NCBI RefSeq assembly: GCF_009908285.1
Contig: NZ_JAAARM010000004.1
Location: 1-64,000, forward strand
Direction of reading: 5' to 3'
DNA from: Pseudomonas sp. Fl4BN1
Lineage (GTDB): Bacteria; Pseudomonadota; Gammaproteobacteria; Pseudomonadales; Pseudomonadaceae
Length of the DNA stretch: 64,000 nucleotides
Every line of letters starts with the position of its first letter. Position 1 is the first letter of the stretch. Of the stretch, positions 9,791-18,774 are shown in pieces. Position numbers and translations under genes: made by a program. The notes below the pieces were generated by a model. That model searched no databases. It saw only the letters and a program-made list of their open reading frames with translations, and had not been told where the DNA came from.

Positions 9791-10012
9791 TTAATCCGCT
9801 ACCGACGAGGCGTGCGGCAGTCGCTCAAGTACGTGGCGCAGCCACGTATAGGGCTCCTGACCGTTGACCTTGGCGGTCTCGACCTAGCTGTAGATCTGTG
9901 CACTGGCAGTGGCGCCCTTGGGCGTGCCGCTGAACAGCCGCGCTTTGCGCCCGATGACAAACGGCTTTATCGCACGCTCCGCCAGGTTGCTGTGTACGCC
10001 CTGACAAGGCGT
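9791..10012 (-). pseudogene. IS66-family transposase (TnpC), C-terminal fragment, minus-strand copy
   Basis: On the minus strand the frame reads VHSNLAERAIKPFVIGRKA, then LFSGTPKGATASAQIYS, a TAG stop, VETAKVNGQEPYTWLRHVLE and RLPHASSVAD before TAA at 9791-9793. This is the IS66 TnpC tail (AERA/IRP ... ATASAxIYSLIETAKANG). A Leu codon has become TAG. The 5' end stops at a palindrome shared with the next entry. Confidence 0.7.
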
Positions 10013-10232
10013 ACACAACAACGCCGCCGAGCGGGCGCTGCGCGGTGTCGCTTTGGTGCGCAAAAATGGCTCCGATGCCGGCGGCGAACGGGCGGCTGTA
10101 ATTTACAGCCTGGTGGGTTCGGCCAAGCTCAACGGCCTGAACCCGCAAGCCTATTTGACCTATGTTCTGGAGCGCATCGCCGAACATCCGGTCAATCGAG
10201 TCAATGAACTGCTGCCTCGAACGTTTCTCTAA
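10013..10232 (+). pseudogene. IS66-family transposase (TnpC), C-terminal fragment, plus-strand copy
   Basis: The plus frame reads NNAAERALRGVALVRKNGSD, then AGGERAAVIYSLVGSAKLNG, NPQAYLTYVLERIAEHPVNR and VNELLPRTFL before TAA (10230-10232). This is a different subgroup of IS66 TnpC tails. It lies back-to-back with the minus-strand IS66 tail; the two broken 5' ends meet at the inverted repeat TGTGTACGCC/GGCGTACACA (9991-10018). Confidence 0.75.
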
Positions 10233-10264
10233 CACCTACAGAAATTTACGAGGCTGCCTGACCC

Positions 10265-10402
10265 ATGGCCAAAAATGTCCATTTGCTAAAACCCGAGCCT
10301 GATTTGCTGCTGTTGCACACTGAGTTGAAGCGGGTCGAACCCACTGTCTGGCACCGCGTAGGGATGCCTGAAAACATCACGCTGGGCACATTTGACAGAT
10401 AT
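10265..10402 (+). pseudogene. pRiA4b ORF-3-like protein, N-terminal fragment
   Basis: The first 40 or so residues, LLHTELKRVEPTVWHRVGMP followed by ENITLG, resemble the start of plasmid pRiA4b ORF-3 family proteins (L-x-x-ELxxIEPPIWRRVxVP). The family normally continues for well over 100 residues. Here the match ends where the 3' end of the opposing hybrid kinase gene begins. It is a relic, presumably carried next to the IS66 element. Confidence 0.5.
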
Positions 10403-10404
10403 CT

Positions 10405-13400
10405 CTACCCGGCCCTTGAGTTGGCTATGCTATCGGCCGCACTCAACGTTGACTGAATGCACGCCAACGCTGTTTGAAAATCCAGCCGCTCCATTGCTGC
10501 GTCCAACTCCTTAGCTAGATCGTGACCAAGCTTTAGTAGAAACGACGACCGCAAAGCGTTGTAGAGCTCACAGGCATCCAAGCTCTGTTGCTGAAGCAGT
10601 AGGTGAAATTCAGTTATTTGGGATGGATCCCAGTTCTCAGAAGTATCTTCATTTGTTTCAGATACTTCCTGTTGTGCAATCCATTGTTTAGCAGCCGTCA
10701 GCGTTTCCTCCAGATCCAGCGTGATCACATCAAACAATTCGTCGGCACGCGCCCTATCGTTACCGTTAATGGCCAATTCGATTTGTAGAGATTTTTCTGC
10801 AAAACGCCTGGCGCCTAACGTACCGAGGGTTCCTCGCAGTGTGTGGAACAGGCTCGCCGCATCCCGGCTCCGCCCTTCTTGCCATGCGATACGCGCCTTA
10901 GTGATCGGAGCGACGCCATCCTCTACAGCCCTTTGGATCAATGTAATGAGGGTGTCAAAATAGGCTTTGTCGTTCTTGGCGAGGGCGAGTAACGGCCCAA
11001 CATCGAACGCCAGAAGGTCATCAACCGAAGGTGTTGAAGTCATTGCTGTTGGCGTTGTTGATGCATGTGTGATGGTTGGCACATGTTGGCGGATCGTGCT
11101 TAGCATCTGCTTGACGTCAATGGGTTTGGCGATAAAACCATCCATACCAGCGGTTACACACTGCTCACGCTCCGACTCAAATACCCCCGCAGTCATGGCC
11201 AATATCGGCAATGCCAATTGCAACTCATTGCGGATAACTCGGGTGGCGGAGAAACCATCCATGACGGGCATTTGCACATCCATTAGCACTACTTGATAAC
11301 GCTGCGGATCGGCACGCAATCTATCGACAGCCTGCTGACCATCGCTGGCGACCTCCACAATCGCGCCAGCTTGCTCCAGTATGTTCGTTGCCACAAACTG
11401 ATTCAGGGAGTTGTCTTCCACCAGCAGTAGGAGAACGCCATCCAATGGCAAACTTGAAGATAAGTTCTCGCTTTTGAATTGGATGGACACCTGGGGATCT
11501 ATTCGCGCTGTCAGAGCTTCATGCAGCGTATCGAACAGATTCGAACTGGTGACTGGTTTGATCAAGACGGAATCGATCTCTGCCGATGCTGGCTCTTGCA
11601 TGAGTTTGCCCTGATCAAAGGCATTGACCATGATGATAATCGGCTGCGTATACGTAGGCAGTATCCTTCGGATCTCCCTCATGGTTTCTAGCCCATTCAA
11701 GCCAGGCATCTGCCAGTCGACTATCACCGCGTCATAGTGCTCACCATGCAGTTCAAGCGAGCTCACTTGCTCTGCAGCCTGCTCGCCTGATTCCACTCCA
11801 TCAGCTTGCCAGTTCCAACCAAAAATCGTTTTGCACAAATACTCACGGCTGGTCGCGTTGTCATCGACAACCAAAATGCGCAAGTCACCCAAGGCACTTT
11901 GTGGTTGTTGGATGTGTTCAATGGAGCTGTTTTGTCGAAGCGGAATAGTTACTTGGAACTCACTTCCGACGCCAACAGAACTCTCCATCGTGATGGTTCC
12001 CGACATTAAGGAAACCAAACGCTTCGAAATAGCCAGCCCAAGGCCAGTACCGCCAAAGCGACGGGTGATAGAGGTATCAGCTTGGGAAAACGGTGAAAAC
12101 AAACGTGCTTGTTGTTCATTCGTCATACCAATGCCGGTATCACGCACCCGGAAACATACGTTGACGATGCCCTCTTCGCTCCCCACCTGCTGCACGAGAA
12201 CAACAACCTCTCCATGTTCAGTGAACTTAATAGCGTTACCCACCAGGTTGACCAGCACTTGCTGTATCCGCAGTGCATCCCCAATAAAAGCCTGCGGTAC
12301 ATCTGGCTCGACGCCGATAACCAACTCCAAATCCTTGTTGACGGCATTGATGGACATAATGGTTGCCAGTGCGTTAAGAACATCACACAACAGGAACGGA
12401 ACGGGGACAATCTCTAAGTGCCCGGCCTCAATTTTGGAAAAGTCCAGAATGTCATTCAAAATTTCAAGCAATGACTCCCCAGCACCTCGCAGCATTTGTA
12501 GGTATTTATTTTGGTCGGTGGATAAAGGCGTATTGGCCAGAAGATGCGTTATACCCAACACGGCATTCATCGGCGTGCGAATTTCATGACTCATATTGGC
12601 AACAAACTCACTCTTCGCTTGACTGGCGACCTCAGCACGCTCCTTGGCGATCAGTAACTGGGTAGTACGCTCGGCGACCTGCTGTTCTAGATTGGCGTTC
12701 AGCGAGAGAATCCGAGATTCGTTGGCCTTTTCCTGGCTGATATCACGAATTGTTTGCGCCACGACGGTCACTTTACCGTCAGCCTCTCGGACGGGAGAAA
12801 TAGCGATAGAGACGTCCACGGACGTGCCATCGCGTCGGCGTCGTGTTGTAGCAAAATGGGGGACTGCTTCTCCATGCTCAATGGCCGCCGTCAGGCGCAT
12901 CTGTTCCGCTAAAAGCTCCGGCGAGCCAATCAACTCGGCTAAGGAGCGGCCCACTGCTTCATCTTCACCGTAGCCAAACATGCTCTCTGAGGCCTCGTTC
13001 CAGCTGAGCACAAAGCCTTGCGGCGTTGTACCAACGATGGCATCGCTAGAGCTGGCGACAATGGCAGCAAGGCGTCTCTGCTCCATCATTACTTGTAACT
13101 GACGTCGCGTACTGAGCCCATACAGGTAAAGAAAGCCGGCAGCGATGCCGGAAATGACCAGCATCGTAAACAGGGTTATCTGCCTCGAACTGGTCACACT
13201 TTCGATGACCGCTGTATTGCTGACAGTAGTAAATACTGTCAGGTGGCGTTCCGCCCCCTCACGGCCTAGCACCTCATCATGCTGCACCACATGCAGCAAG
13301 CTTCCCACTTGGCTTATCCAATTTTGGACGGAGCCTTCCTCGCCAGGAGCAGACTGGCTCACAGCCTTAAATTCATCCTCCCATCGATAGCGTTTACCCA

Positions 13401-14184
13401 GATCAAAACCGAAGGCGCGAGCTGAGTCAGGGTGCAGCAGAAAGTCCCCTTCCTGATTGACGATGTAAGCAGAATAGTTATCAGGTAACCGCTCTCCCAC
13501 CTGGGGCAATATAGCGTTGCTGTCGATATTGAGTACCACGATACCGAATAGGCTGCCGTCGTTGGCATAGATGGGGGTTGCTACCCGTACTGTTGGTACG
13601 ATGGGTAGTTCCAGCTTGCCAAGCTCACGATTGAGGTTGAACTCGGAGGTATAAACCTGTCCCTGACGCAGTTTACTGCTGGCTTGGAAATAATCGCGGT
13701 CGCCCTTGAACTGCAACTGGTCGGCAGGGGTCACCAACACAGTTCCAGCTTTGTGCTCAACACGCACCAACTCTTTGCCATTATTCGCTACGCCAATCAA
13801 CCTTGCCTGCAAGTAGTGCGGGTTGGTTTCGAGGTATGCGCTGTAGAGTTGTTCGAGCTGGTGTTTCCACGCTTCATAGCTGTCGCTTTCTTTAGCGTCA
13901 ACACCTCCGGCAAGGGAAGTACGGGCCATTCCCGACACCGCAGGAACCTTGGACAGAAACAAAACATTGTTGTGTAAGTCGGCCATCCGTTGTTGCAATT
14001 GCCCAAAGCGCACTTTGGCAATTCTGACCAGTTCTGCATCAAGTTCCGAGGTGGCTTTTTGCCGAGTCCGATAGTCAGCGATCAGTACCACTAATGTGGT
14101 GGTCAGGCATAACACAAGCAAAAGGCAAGGCCATACAAACCAAACGTTTGCAAAAAAATTGGATGCTTTCTTCTCGGTCTGCAA
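10405..14184 (-). CDS. Hybrid sensor histidine kinase (Cache/CHASE-PAS-HisKA-HATPase-REC-REC-HPt)
   Basis: The 1259-residue membrane kinase begins at TTG (14182-14184), with AAGGAG seven bases upstream. In order: membrane helix at about 14-37, a periplasmic Cache-like sensor to about 335, a second helix, a PAS domain (about 370-490), and HisKA with the His of NMSHEIRTPMN. Then come HATPase with GTGLGLAISK, a receiver with VDWQMPG, a second receiver with MDVQMPVMDG, and a C-terminal HPt with HTLRGTLGTLGA. The layout is like BarA/GacS-type phosphorelay kinases. It follows a diguanylate cyclase response regulator by 136 bases in the same direction, and HPt-to-REC transfer to it is a reasonable inference. 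The stimulus is unknown. Confidence 0.9.
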   Translation of the reverse strand: MQTEKKASNFFANVWFVWPCLLLVLCLTTTLVVLIADYRTRQKATSELDAELVRIAKVRFGQLQQRMADLHNNVLFLSKVPAVSGMARTSLAGGVDAKESDSYEAWKHQLEQLYSAYLETNPHYLQARLIGVANNGKELVRVEHKAGTVLVTPADQLQFKGDRDYFQASSKLRQGQVYTSEFNLNRELGKLELPIVPTVRVATPIYANDGSLFGIVVLNIDSNAILPQVGERLPDNYSAYIVNQEGDFLLHPDSARAFGFDLGKRYRWEDEFKAVSQSAPGEEGSVQNWISQVGSLLHVVQHDEVLGREGAERHLTVFTTVSNTAVIESVTSSRQITLFTMLVISGIAAGFLYLYGLSTRRQLQVMMEQRRLAAIVASSSDAIVGTTPQGFVLSWNEASESMFGYGEDEAVGRSLAELIGSPELLAEQMRLTAAIEHGEAVPHFATTRRRRDGTSVDVSIAISPVREADGKVTVVAQTIRDISQEKANESRILSLNANLEQQVAERTTQLLIAKERAEVASQAKSEFVANMSHEIRTPMNAVLGITHLLANTPLSTDQNKYLQMLRGAGESLLEILNDILDFSKIEAGHLEIVPVPFLLCDVLNALATIMSINAVNKDLELVIGVEPDVPQAFIGDALRIQQVLVNLVGNAIKFTEHGEVVVLVQQVGSEEGIVNVCFRVRDTGIGMTNEQQARLFSPFSQADTSITRRFGGTGLGLAISKRLVSLMSGTITMESSVGVGSEFQVTIPLRQNSSIEHIQQPQSALGDLRILVVDDNATSREYLCKTIFGWNWQADGVESGEQAAEQVSSLELHGEHYDAVIVDWQMPGLNGLETMREIRRILPTYTQPIIIMVNAFDQGKLMQEPASAEIDSVLIKPVTSSNLFDTLHEALTARIDPQVSIQFKSENLSSSLPLDGVLLLLVEDNSLNQFVATNILEQAGAIVEVASDGQQAVDRLRADPQRYQVVLMDVQMPVMDGFSATRVIRNELQLALPILAMTAGVFESEREQCVTAGMDGFIAKPIDVKQMLSTIRQHVPTITHASTTPTAMTSTPSVDDLLAFDVGPLLALAKNDKAYFDTLITLIQRAVEDGVAPITKARIAWQEGRSRDAASLFHTLRGTLGTLGARRFAEKSLQIELAINGNDRARADELFDVITLDLEETLTAAKQWIAQQEVSETNEDTSENWDPSQITEFHLLLQQQSLDACELYNALRSSFLLKLGHDLAKELDAAMERLDFQTALACIQSTLSAADSIANSRAG

Positions 14185-14320
14185 GCTGCTGCTCCTTGGT
14201 TAACCATCAAGCAAGGCACTCTCTAGGTGTGTCTCTACACCCTCTCACTGGGTGCTCAAGAGGCCTAAGCCTGCCCCGTAGATATAGCTCAGTCAGGCAC
14301 GAAGCTATTGCCGCTAACGG

Positions 14321-15262
14321 CTACCCGCCAGCGTTTTCGAATCGCTTCGGTGTACTCACTACCGCACGATTTCTCCCAGCTGACTTTGCTTGGTATAGCG
14401 CCTGGTCAGCTGCTGCAATCAGTTGCTGCATAGAATCACTCTGATTAGGCACAATGGAGGCTAAACCGGCACTGATCGTAACGCTGCTGGCGGTTACTGA
14501 AGACTGATGTTCGAGGTTTAAATTACGAACCTGCTTACAGAGCCACTCCCCGTGCTTTTGTAAGTCATCTGTTCCCGTGTGCGGCAGGATGACCACAAAC
14601 TCTTCACCACCATAGCGTGCGACGGCTTCACCCGGTCGTCTCGTGGTAGCGCCAATGGCAGCCGCCACGCGCTTCAAACACTCATCACCCCCCTGGTGAC
14701 CATAATGATCGTTGTAAGCCTTGAAGTGATCGATATCGATAAGTATTAGGCCTAAAGGCATTTTCTGCCGTCGGTGCCGCTCGAACTCCAATGCGAGTGC
14801 TTCATCAAAAAAACGTCGATTATATAGTCCTGTCAGACCATCCCGATTCGCCAGTTGAAGCAACAATTGATTGTGCTGTTGCAGTCGAAGGTGCGTCTGA
14901 ACGCGTGCGCGCACGACCGGAGGATTGAACGGTTTAGTAATGTAATCCACTGCACCAGAAGCCAACGCTGCGACTTCACTATCCACCCCCGTATGTGCCG
15001 TAATAACAATGACAGCACAGCCAGAGGTGCTTGGGTCTTCTTTCAGCGCCGCGCAGACTTCATAGCCGCTCATACCTGGCATTTCCACATCGAGCAGGAT
15101 CAGTTGCGGTTTTCGCTCTTGGGCCAGGCGCATCCCAGTTTCGCCGTTGGTGGCAAACAATATCCGGCCTTGATCTTTGAGCATGCCGCTCAATAGACGA
15201 ATCGTATCGACGCTGTCATCAACAATGAGTATCAGGTTCTGGTCGGCAAAAAGATCTGACAT
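14321..15262 (-). CDS. Response regulator with diguanylate cyclase output (REC-GGDEF)
   Basis: This 313-residue protein has a REC domain (about 8-125; acidic VDDS pocket, phospho-acceptor Asp in LILLDVEMPGMSG, Lys in ITKPFNPP). A GGDEF domain follows at about 150-305, with an intact active-site GGEEF. It should make cyclic di-GMP when phosphorylated. The inhibitory I-site, normally RxxD five residues ahead of GGEEF, reads RPGE here, so product feedback may be weakened. It is the upstream gene of a likely two-gene operon with the hybrid kinase, its probable phosphodonor. Confidence 0.92.
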   Translation of the reverse strand: MSDLFADQNLILIVDDSVDTIRLLSGMLKDQGRILFATNGETGMRLAQERKPQLILLDVEMPGMSGYEVCAALKEDPSTSGCAVIVITAHTGVDSEVAALASGAVDYITKPFNPPVVRARVQTHLRLQQHNQLLLQLANRDGLTGLYNRRFFDEALALEFERHRRQKMPLGLILIDIDHFKAYNDHYGHQGGDECLKRVAAAIGATTRRPGEAVARYGGEEFVVILPHTGTDDLQKHGEWLCKQVRNLNLEHQSSVTASSVTISAGLASIVPNQSDSMQQLIAAADQALYQAKSAGRNRAVVSTPKRFENAGG

Positions 15263-15589
15263 CGATTCATCCCTATCGCAATCATCGTTTGCCGTAATGG
15301 CGCCACGAGCCCGTCATCACGTAGGCACACTGAGTGCCATTGCCATCAACACGTCTTCCGCCGACGGCGGCGTATGGAGTCACTGCAAGGCTATCGTTAA
15401 AAAGTAGCGCTTCAACGAGTCTACTGATACTGGGGTAAGCCTTCGATGTCGCAGAAGAGCTCGGTTGTACTGATATGCAGCAGTTCATCTCCTTGCCCAA
15501 AAATTTATTAGCCTAATCTGCTGCACTAGCCTAGTACAAAAAACACGCTTACTCGGAATCTACGTTCAGACGCAGGTTTGAACAGGTAT
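15263..15589. other. Intergenic stretch, no gene recognised
   Basis: I see no supported gene between the response regulator and the Tn3 fragment. Short frames here lack family resemblance and good start signals. The promoter of the regulator operon probably lies in the first hundred bases, but no clear -35/-10 pair stands out. Confidence 0.4.
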
Positions 15590-16106
15590 TGGCCACCCAT
15601 CGCAAGGAAGAATCTGCTTGCGACGAAGCTGCTTATTGGCATAAATCGCGGTATCGGCACCAACGAGCAGTTCACCCAGAGGCGTCAGCTCCTTTGGCCA
15701 TCAACGAACAGCGCCGACGCTTAAGCCGATAGGCTAGCCGTTCCACGGCATCTGTCATGTAGAGGGTGTTCCACAGCACAATGATGTTCACCGCCAGGCC
15801 CAAGGCGTCGAATTTATCCTCCTGACCTTCGTGGCAGCGCTAGCGAAGCTCATCGCGTTTGCCATGAAATACGGCGCGGGCCAGGCTGTGTCGACCTTCA
15901 CCCCGATTCAACTGGGTCAGGGTGGCGCGACGCTTGGATTCATCATTGATGTTCGTCAGTGTGTGCAAGGTTTTCTCGACCCGCCCGAACTCTGCCAGCG
16001 CCTGAGCCAGACGAGTTGGACGATCCCCTGTTTGCAGCGTACGCATAATGCCGGTTGCCGGTACTCGACCGAGTTTGAGTGAACCTGCCAGACGCTGGAG
16101 CGTCAT
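15590..16106 (-). pseudogene. Tn3-family transposase TnpA, C-terminal fragments
   Basis: On the minus strand LGRVPATGIMRTLQTGDRPT, RLAQALAEFGRVEKTLHTLT, then KRRATLTQLNRGEGRHSLAR and AVFHGKRDELR match the DDE-region tail of Tn3-family TnpA. A TAG at 15838-15840 interrupts the frame, which then continues CHEGQEDKFDALGLAVNIIV, LWNTLYM. After this the sequence departs from the family. The normal last ~30 residues and the whole N-terminal two-thirds are missing. It is a dead relic. Confidence 0.8.
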
Positions 16107-16819
16107 TCCAGTGTTCGGCGATCAGGTCGAGCTTGGCCGTCGAGAACAACGGCAAGTTCGTGCGTGGCAAAAAGCGGGCAAAGGAGAACATCGAGCGTTA
16201 CGGCCTGGAACCCTATGGCATGAGCCACTGGAATCGGGTAACTACGCGCTGAGCATTCCTTCCGCCAATGATGAGGCACTCGATAAGTGCGGTACATGAC
16301 CTGCTGGCCGAGATGCGCACTTGTTTTGTTCAGATGGACGCTTGAGAAGAAGGCACGGAGCGGCGCTGGTAGGGCTTACGTTGATTTTTGGTTCCATTGC
16401 GCCCCAAACCCCGTAATGGACGTGCGAGCCTGCGGGTGTTTCTGTGCCTATCAGCCTATCACAGGGGCGGCACCATTTCACTTCGCGAGTGGTGCAGGAT
16501 AGTCGTGTTCTTTGTTCGCCAATCATCTATGGCTTGGCTCAACTGCTAGTAAATTCGTCTGGCTTCACCATGCGCCCGCTCCTGACCACTTGGCTTGGGA
16601 ATGACATTCTGCTGGCATGGGTGCCCGCTTTAAAAAGATAAAAATGATGCCCACTCAATTTAGGTGGACACCATCACCTCAAACGGCGGGCGTCAGGAAG
16701 ATATGTTGGTAGGATGATATGGCTCAAGGTAGAAGACATACGGCTGTGGCTAATCTCGGTAGTCCACTCACAAATCAATGGCCACGACTATCTATTGCAT
16801 GATGGCGTTTTTCATATTC
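16107..16819. other. Degenerate stretch with possible mobile-element scraps
   Basis: No intact gene is supported. Plus-strand bases around 16140-16320 can be read as a short protein scrap (KRAKENIERYGLEPYGMSHW) broken by a stop; I do not recognise the family. At about 16660-16675 TTTAGGTGGACACC looks like an IS end, and near 16718 a frame beginning MAQGRRHTAV recalls the start of small IS66/IS3 OrfA proteins but soon fails. Several overlapping deletions of mobile DNA are the simplest reading. Confidence 0.35.
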
Positions 16820-17501
16820 TCAAGGCGAGCAGCAACTATTTGCATCTTTGACCTCAAGCTCTACCGTTTTAAAAACCAATGGATTCCGAAGTGGTAGTAC
16901 AGAATGCGTCAACACCATATCTTTGAATCCATCCCATGGAAATTGAATGCCCGGATCATCTCTACGTGTAGGGTCTAGTTTTGTGTGAGAGATCACGTGC
17001 CTGAGGTTGGGATACTTGGCCCAAGCGTAAAGCACAATCCTGGCCGCCATAGTGACTTGCCAAGTTGAGAATGGATCTTGATAGTTTTTCAACATCTTGA
17101 GTGTTCACTATTTCGACACCTAAACTCCTGTTGTTGACATTCGGCCCTTCGCCCAGAACTGTCTCCTTGAAAACAATAGCGTCTCGAACGTGATATGCGG
17201 ATTTTGCCTCTGCGACAGCTCCCCAAACGAAGTGACCATGCTGGGGCTCTCTCTCGTCTGGAATGATCCAATGAGCACTTGCAACCCTTTGATGCCAGTT
17301 TTCAACCGCATGGGCCGTCGCGTATCCAGCTGTTGCATGAATAACGACAGTGTCAATGGCTTCGAATACGTCTTTCCCTCGCGAGCGAGCTCGGTTTTGG
17401 GTAAGCCATGCGAAGTCTGGATGGAGTTCTTCCTGTAGAGGGGAATAGCTTGGGCGTGCTTCAGGCGGCAAGTAGAAATAATAGTCTACGGGCTTAGTCA
17501 T
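16820..17501 (-). pseudogene. N-acetylmuramoyl-L-alanine amidase (Amidase_2 type), frameshifted
   Basis: The sequence carries an amidase_2/PGRP fold: a first Zn-ligand region VVIHATAGYATAHAVENWHQ, HWIIP, AYHVRD, SLGVEIVNTQD, then PFSTWQVTMAARIVLYAWAK and the late HTKLDPTRRDDPG ligand motif. The second half is in another frame; the break falls in a run of five A just after VNTQDVE (about 17080). The domain would cleave peptidoglycan amide bonds. The first in-family ATG (17499-17501) lies only a few bases from an IS3 end, so the native ribosome site and promoter were probably replaced. A sequencing slip in the A-run is possible. Confidence 0.7.
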
Positions 17502-17509
17502 TTCTATAG

Positions 17510-17680
17510 TGGTCAACTAATCCCGGACACGACGTTAAGTTTTTTCTCTGCCTGAGCTGGGGCCACCCCATCGTTGAACTGGTGCGGTCGAATCCAGTTG
17601 TAGCGATGCATTAGGTACCAAACGGTCACTTCACGCTCGCAGCGTAGACGCGCAAGATGGTCTGTCCGTGCCCGAAAAGG
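17510..17680 (-). pseudogene. IS3-family OrfB, C-terminal fragment with IS end (copy A)
   Basis: On the minus strand the frame reads REVTVWYLMHRYNWIRPHQF, then NDGVAPAQAEKKLNVVSGIS before TGA (17513-17515). The RPHQ/NDG pattern is the tail of IS3 OrfB after the last catalytic Glu. The plus-strand boundary TGGTCAACTAATCCCGGACA is the IS terminus. A diverged copy in the same orientation lies at 34204. Confidence 0.7.
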
Positions 17681-17727
17681 ATGCGGAGTAGTAGGATAGG
17701 GATCATCGCAACCATAGTGGAGAGCTT

Positions 17728-17913
17728 ATGAACGAGCCAGTGCATACGACGGTGCAGTGCCATGCCAGTGGAGACGGCACAGGTGATGTCATCGTCGAAC
17801 TACCTGCAGAGGTTCTGGATGCGGTGGGGGTCACTGTTGGCGACCTACTCAGTATCGAATTGATTGATGGTGAGATCGTGCTTAAGCCGCTACGTGAAGC
17901 TGACCCGAGCTAG
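17728..17913 (+). CDS. AbrB/MazE-like antitoxin-type protein (SpoVT-AbrB fold)
   Basis: This 61-residue protein reads VIVELPAEVLDAVGVTVGDL, then LSIELIDGEIVLKPL, the swapped-hairpin AbrB DNA-binding fold found in MazE/VapB/PrlF-type antitoxins and regulators. GGAG sits six bases ahead of the ATG. No PemK/MazF or PIN toxin follows. The next plus-strand gene (18059) is of unknown family and separated by 145 bases. It could be an orphan antitoxin or a small regulator. Confidence 0.75.
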   Translation: MNEPVHTTVQCHASGDGTGDVIVELPAEVLDAVGVTVGDLLSIELIDGEIVLKPLREADPS

Positions 17914-18058
17914 TGTGGGTATGATCGTTTGCTTTAGAATGCGATGGTGTCTGCTGTAGGGCTGGATTTACGCAAGGTGAGTTGGCCGGACACTTACTCA
18001 GGTATACCCTAATCGATAGTCAGAAAGTGTAACCTTGCACAGTCAAAATCGGTGAAAT

Positions 18059-18508
18059 ATGGAAAAGACTCTCTTCGATCGCCATGGGGGGGCCATGACT
18101 CAGGCGGATGAGATCAAGCGCGGTGACTTTCAGCCATCGCGTGAACTTCACGCAGGAGCAGCCCAGAATTATGTGCCTCTGTGCCCAAACCGACTGATTA
18201 TCGCTGTCGAAGCCGTGCGAGGCTCAGGCTTCGCGCTTGAGCTGCTGCGAGAACACCTACACCTTAGGGCTTCAGCAAGGGTCGTATTCTCTTCGTACAG
18301 CGACTGCTATTTTCTGCAGTTAGATGACTTCGATCGCTTTCAAAACCGAAAGGTTGGATTGCTGGAGGCGGTTTCAATAATGCCTTTCCGGTCGAGCGAA
18401 ATCTTCAGGCAGGAGATCGCGACCTGGAGACCCTCGGATCTCGCTCGAGTGGTGGACGGCGATGGAATGAAGGCGCTGGCTGAGCTTGGGCTGATTGTCG
18501 GGCGTTGA
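18059..18508 (+). CDS. Hypothetical protein, unrecognised family
   Basis: The frame encodes 149 residues from ATG 18059. A second ATG at 18095 (MTQADEIKRG) has a GGGGGG-rich leader and may be the true start. The protein has hydrophobic strands (NRLIIAVEAV, ARVVFSSYSDCYFLQL) and no signal peptide or membrane helix, which suggests a compact cytoplasmic alpha/beta domain. I do not recognise it. It follows the AbrB-like gene in the same direction and ends one base before the convergent mini-ParS gene. A toxin-antitoxin link is possible but unsupported by any motif. Confidence 0.55.
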   Translation: MEKTLFDRHGGAMTQADEIKRGDFQPSRELHAGAAQNYVPLCPNRLIIAVEAVRGSGFALELLREHLHLRASARVVFSSYSDCYFLQLDDFDRFQNRKVGLLEAVSIMPFRSSEIFRQEIATWRPSDLARVVDGDGMKALAELGLIVGR

Positions 18509-18509
18509 G

Positions 18510-18701
18510 TCAGCACACAAACCCGTGTTCGATTCTGTTCAAGATCTCCTTTGCACGCAGATAGGTGGCCTCGTCCTGGACAAACTCCAGCGCACTGAGC
18601 ACATCGAAGTAAGACCGTGGACACCTCAGCCACACCGCCCCGCTGGTTTGGTCACCAAAGACACGCTCAGCTTGATCCCGAAGCTGCTCTAAAAATTCCA
18701 T
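18510..18701 (-). CDS. Small ParS/MbcA/Xre-type antitoxin domain protein (DUF2384-like)
   Basis: The 63-residue protein contains FGDQTSGAVWLRCPRSYFDV and ends ATYLRAKEILNRIEHGFVC. The V-x-W-L-x-x-P and final L-x-RIEHG elements are the signature of the C-terminal toxin-binding domain of MbcA/ParS/Xre antitoxins that pair with RES toxins. No helix-turn-helix is present, and no RES gene is adjacent. It may be a stand-alone neutraliser or a shortened relic. A longer member lies at 41899. Confidence 0.6.
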   Translation of the reverse strand: MEFLEQLRDQAERVFGDQTSGAVWLRCPRSYFDVLSALEFVQDEATYLRAKEILNRIEHGFVC

Positions 18702-18774
18702 CGTTACCGCCTTCTAATCGCTCAATAGCGCATACCTAGCGCCGTTGCTGTTAGGCGTGCGCACAAGCTATCGG

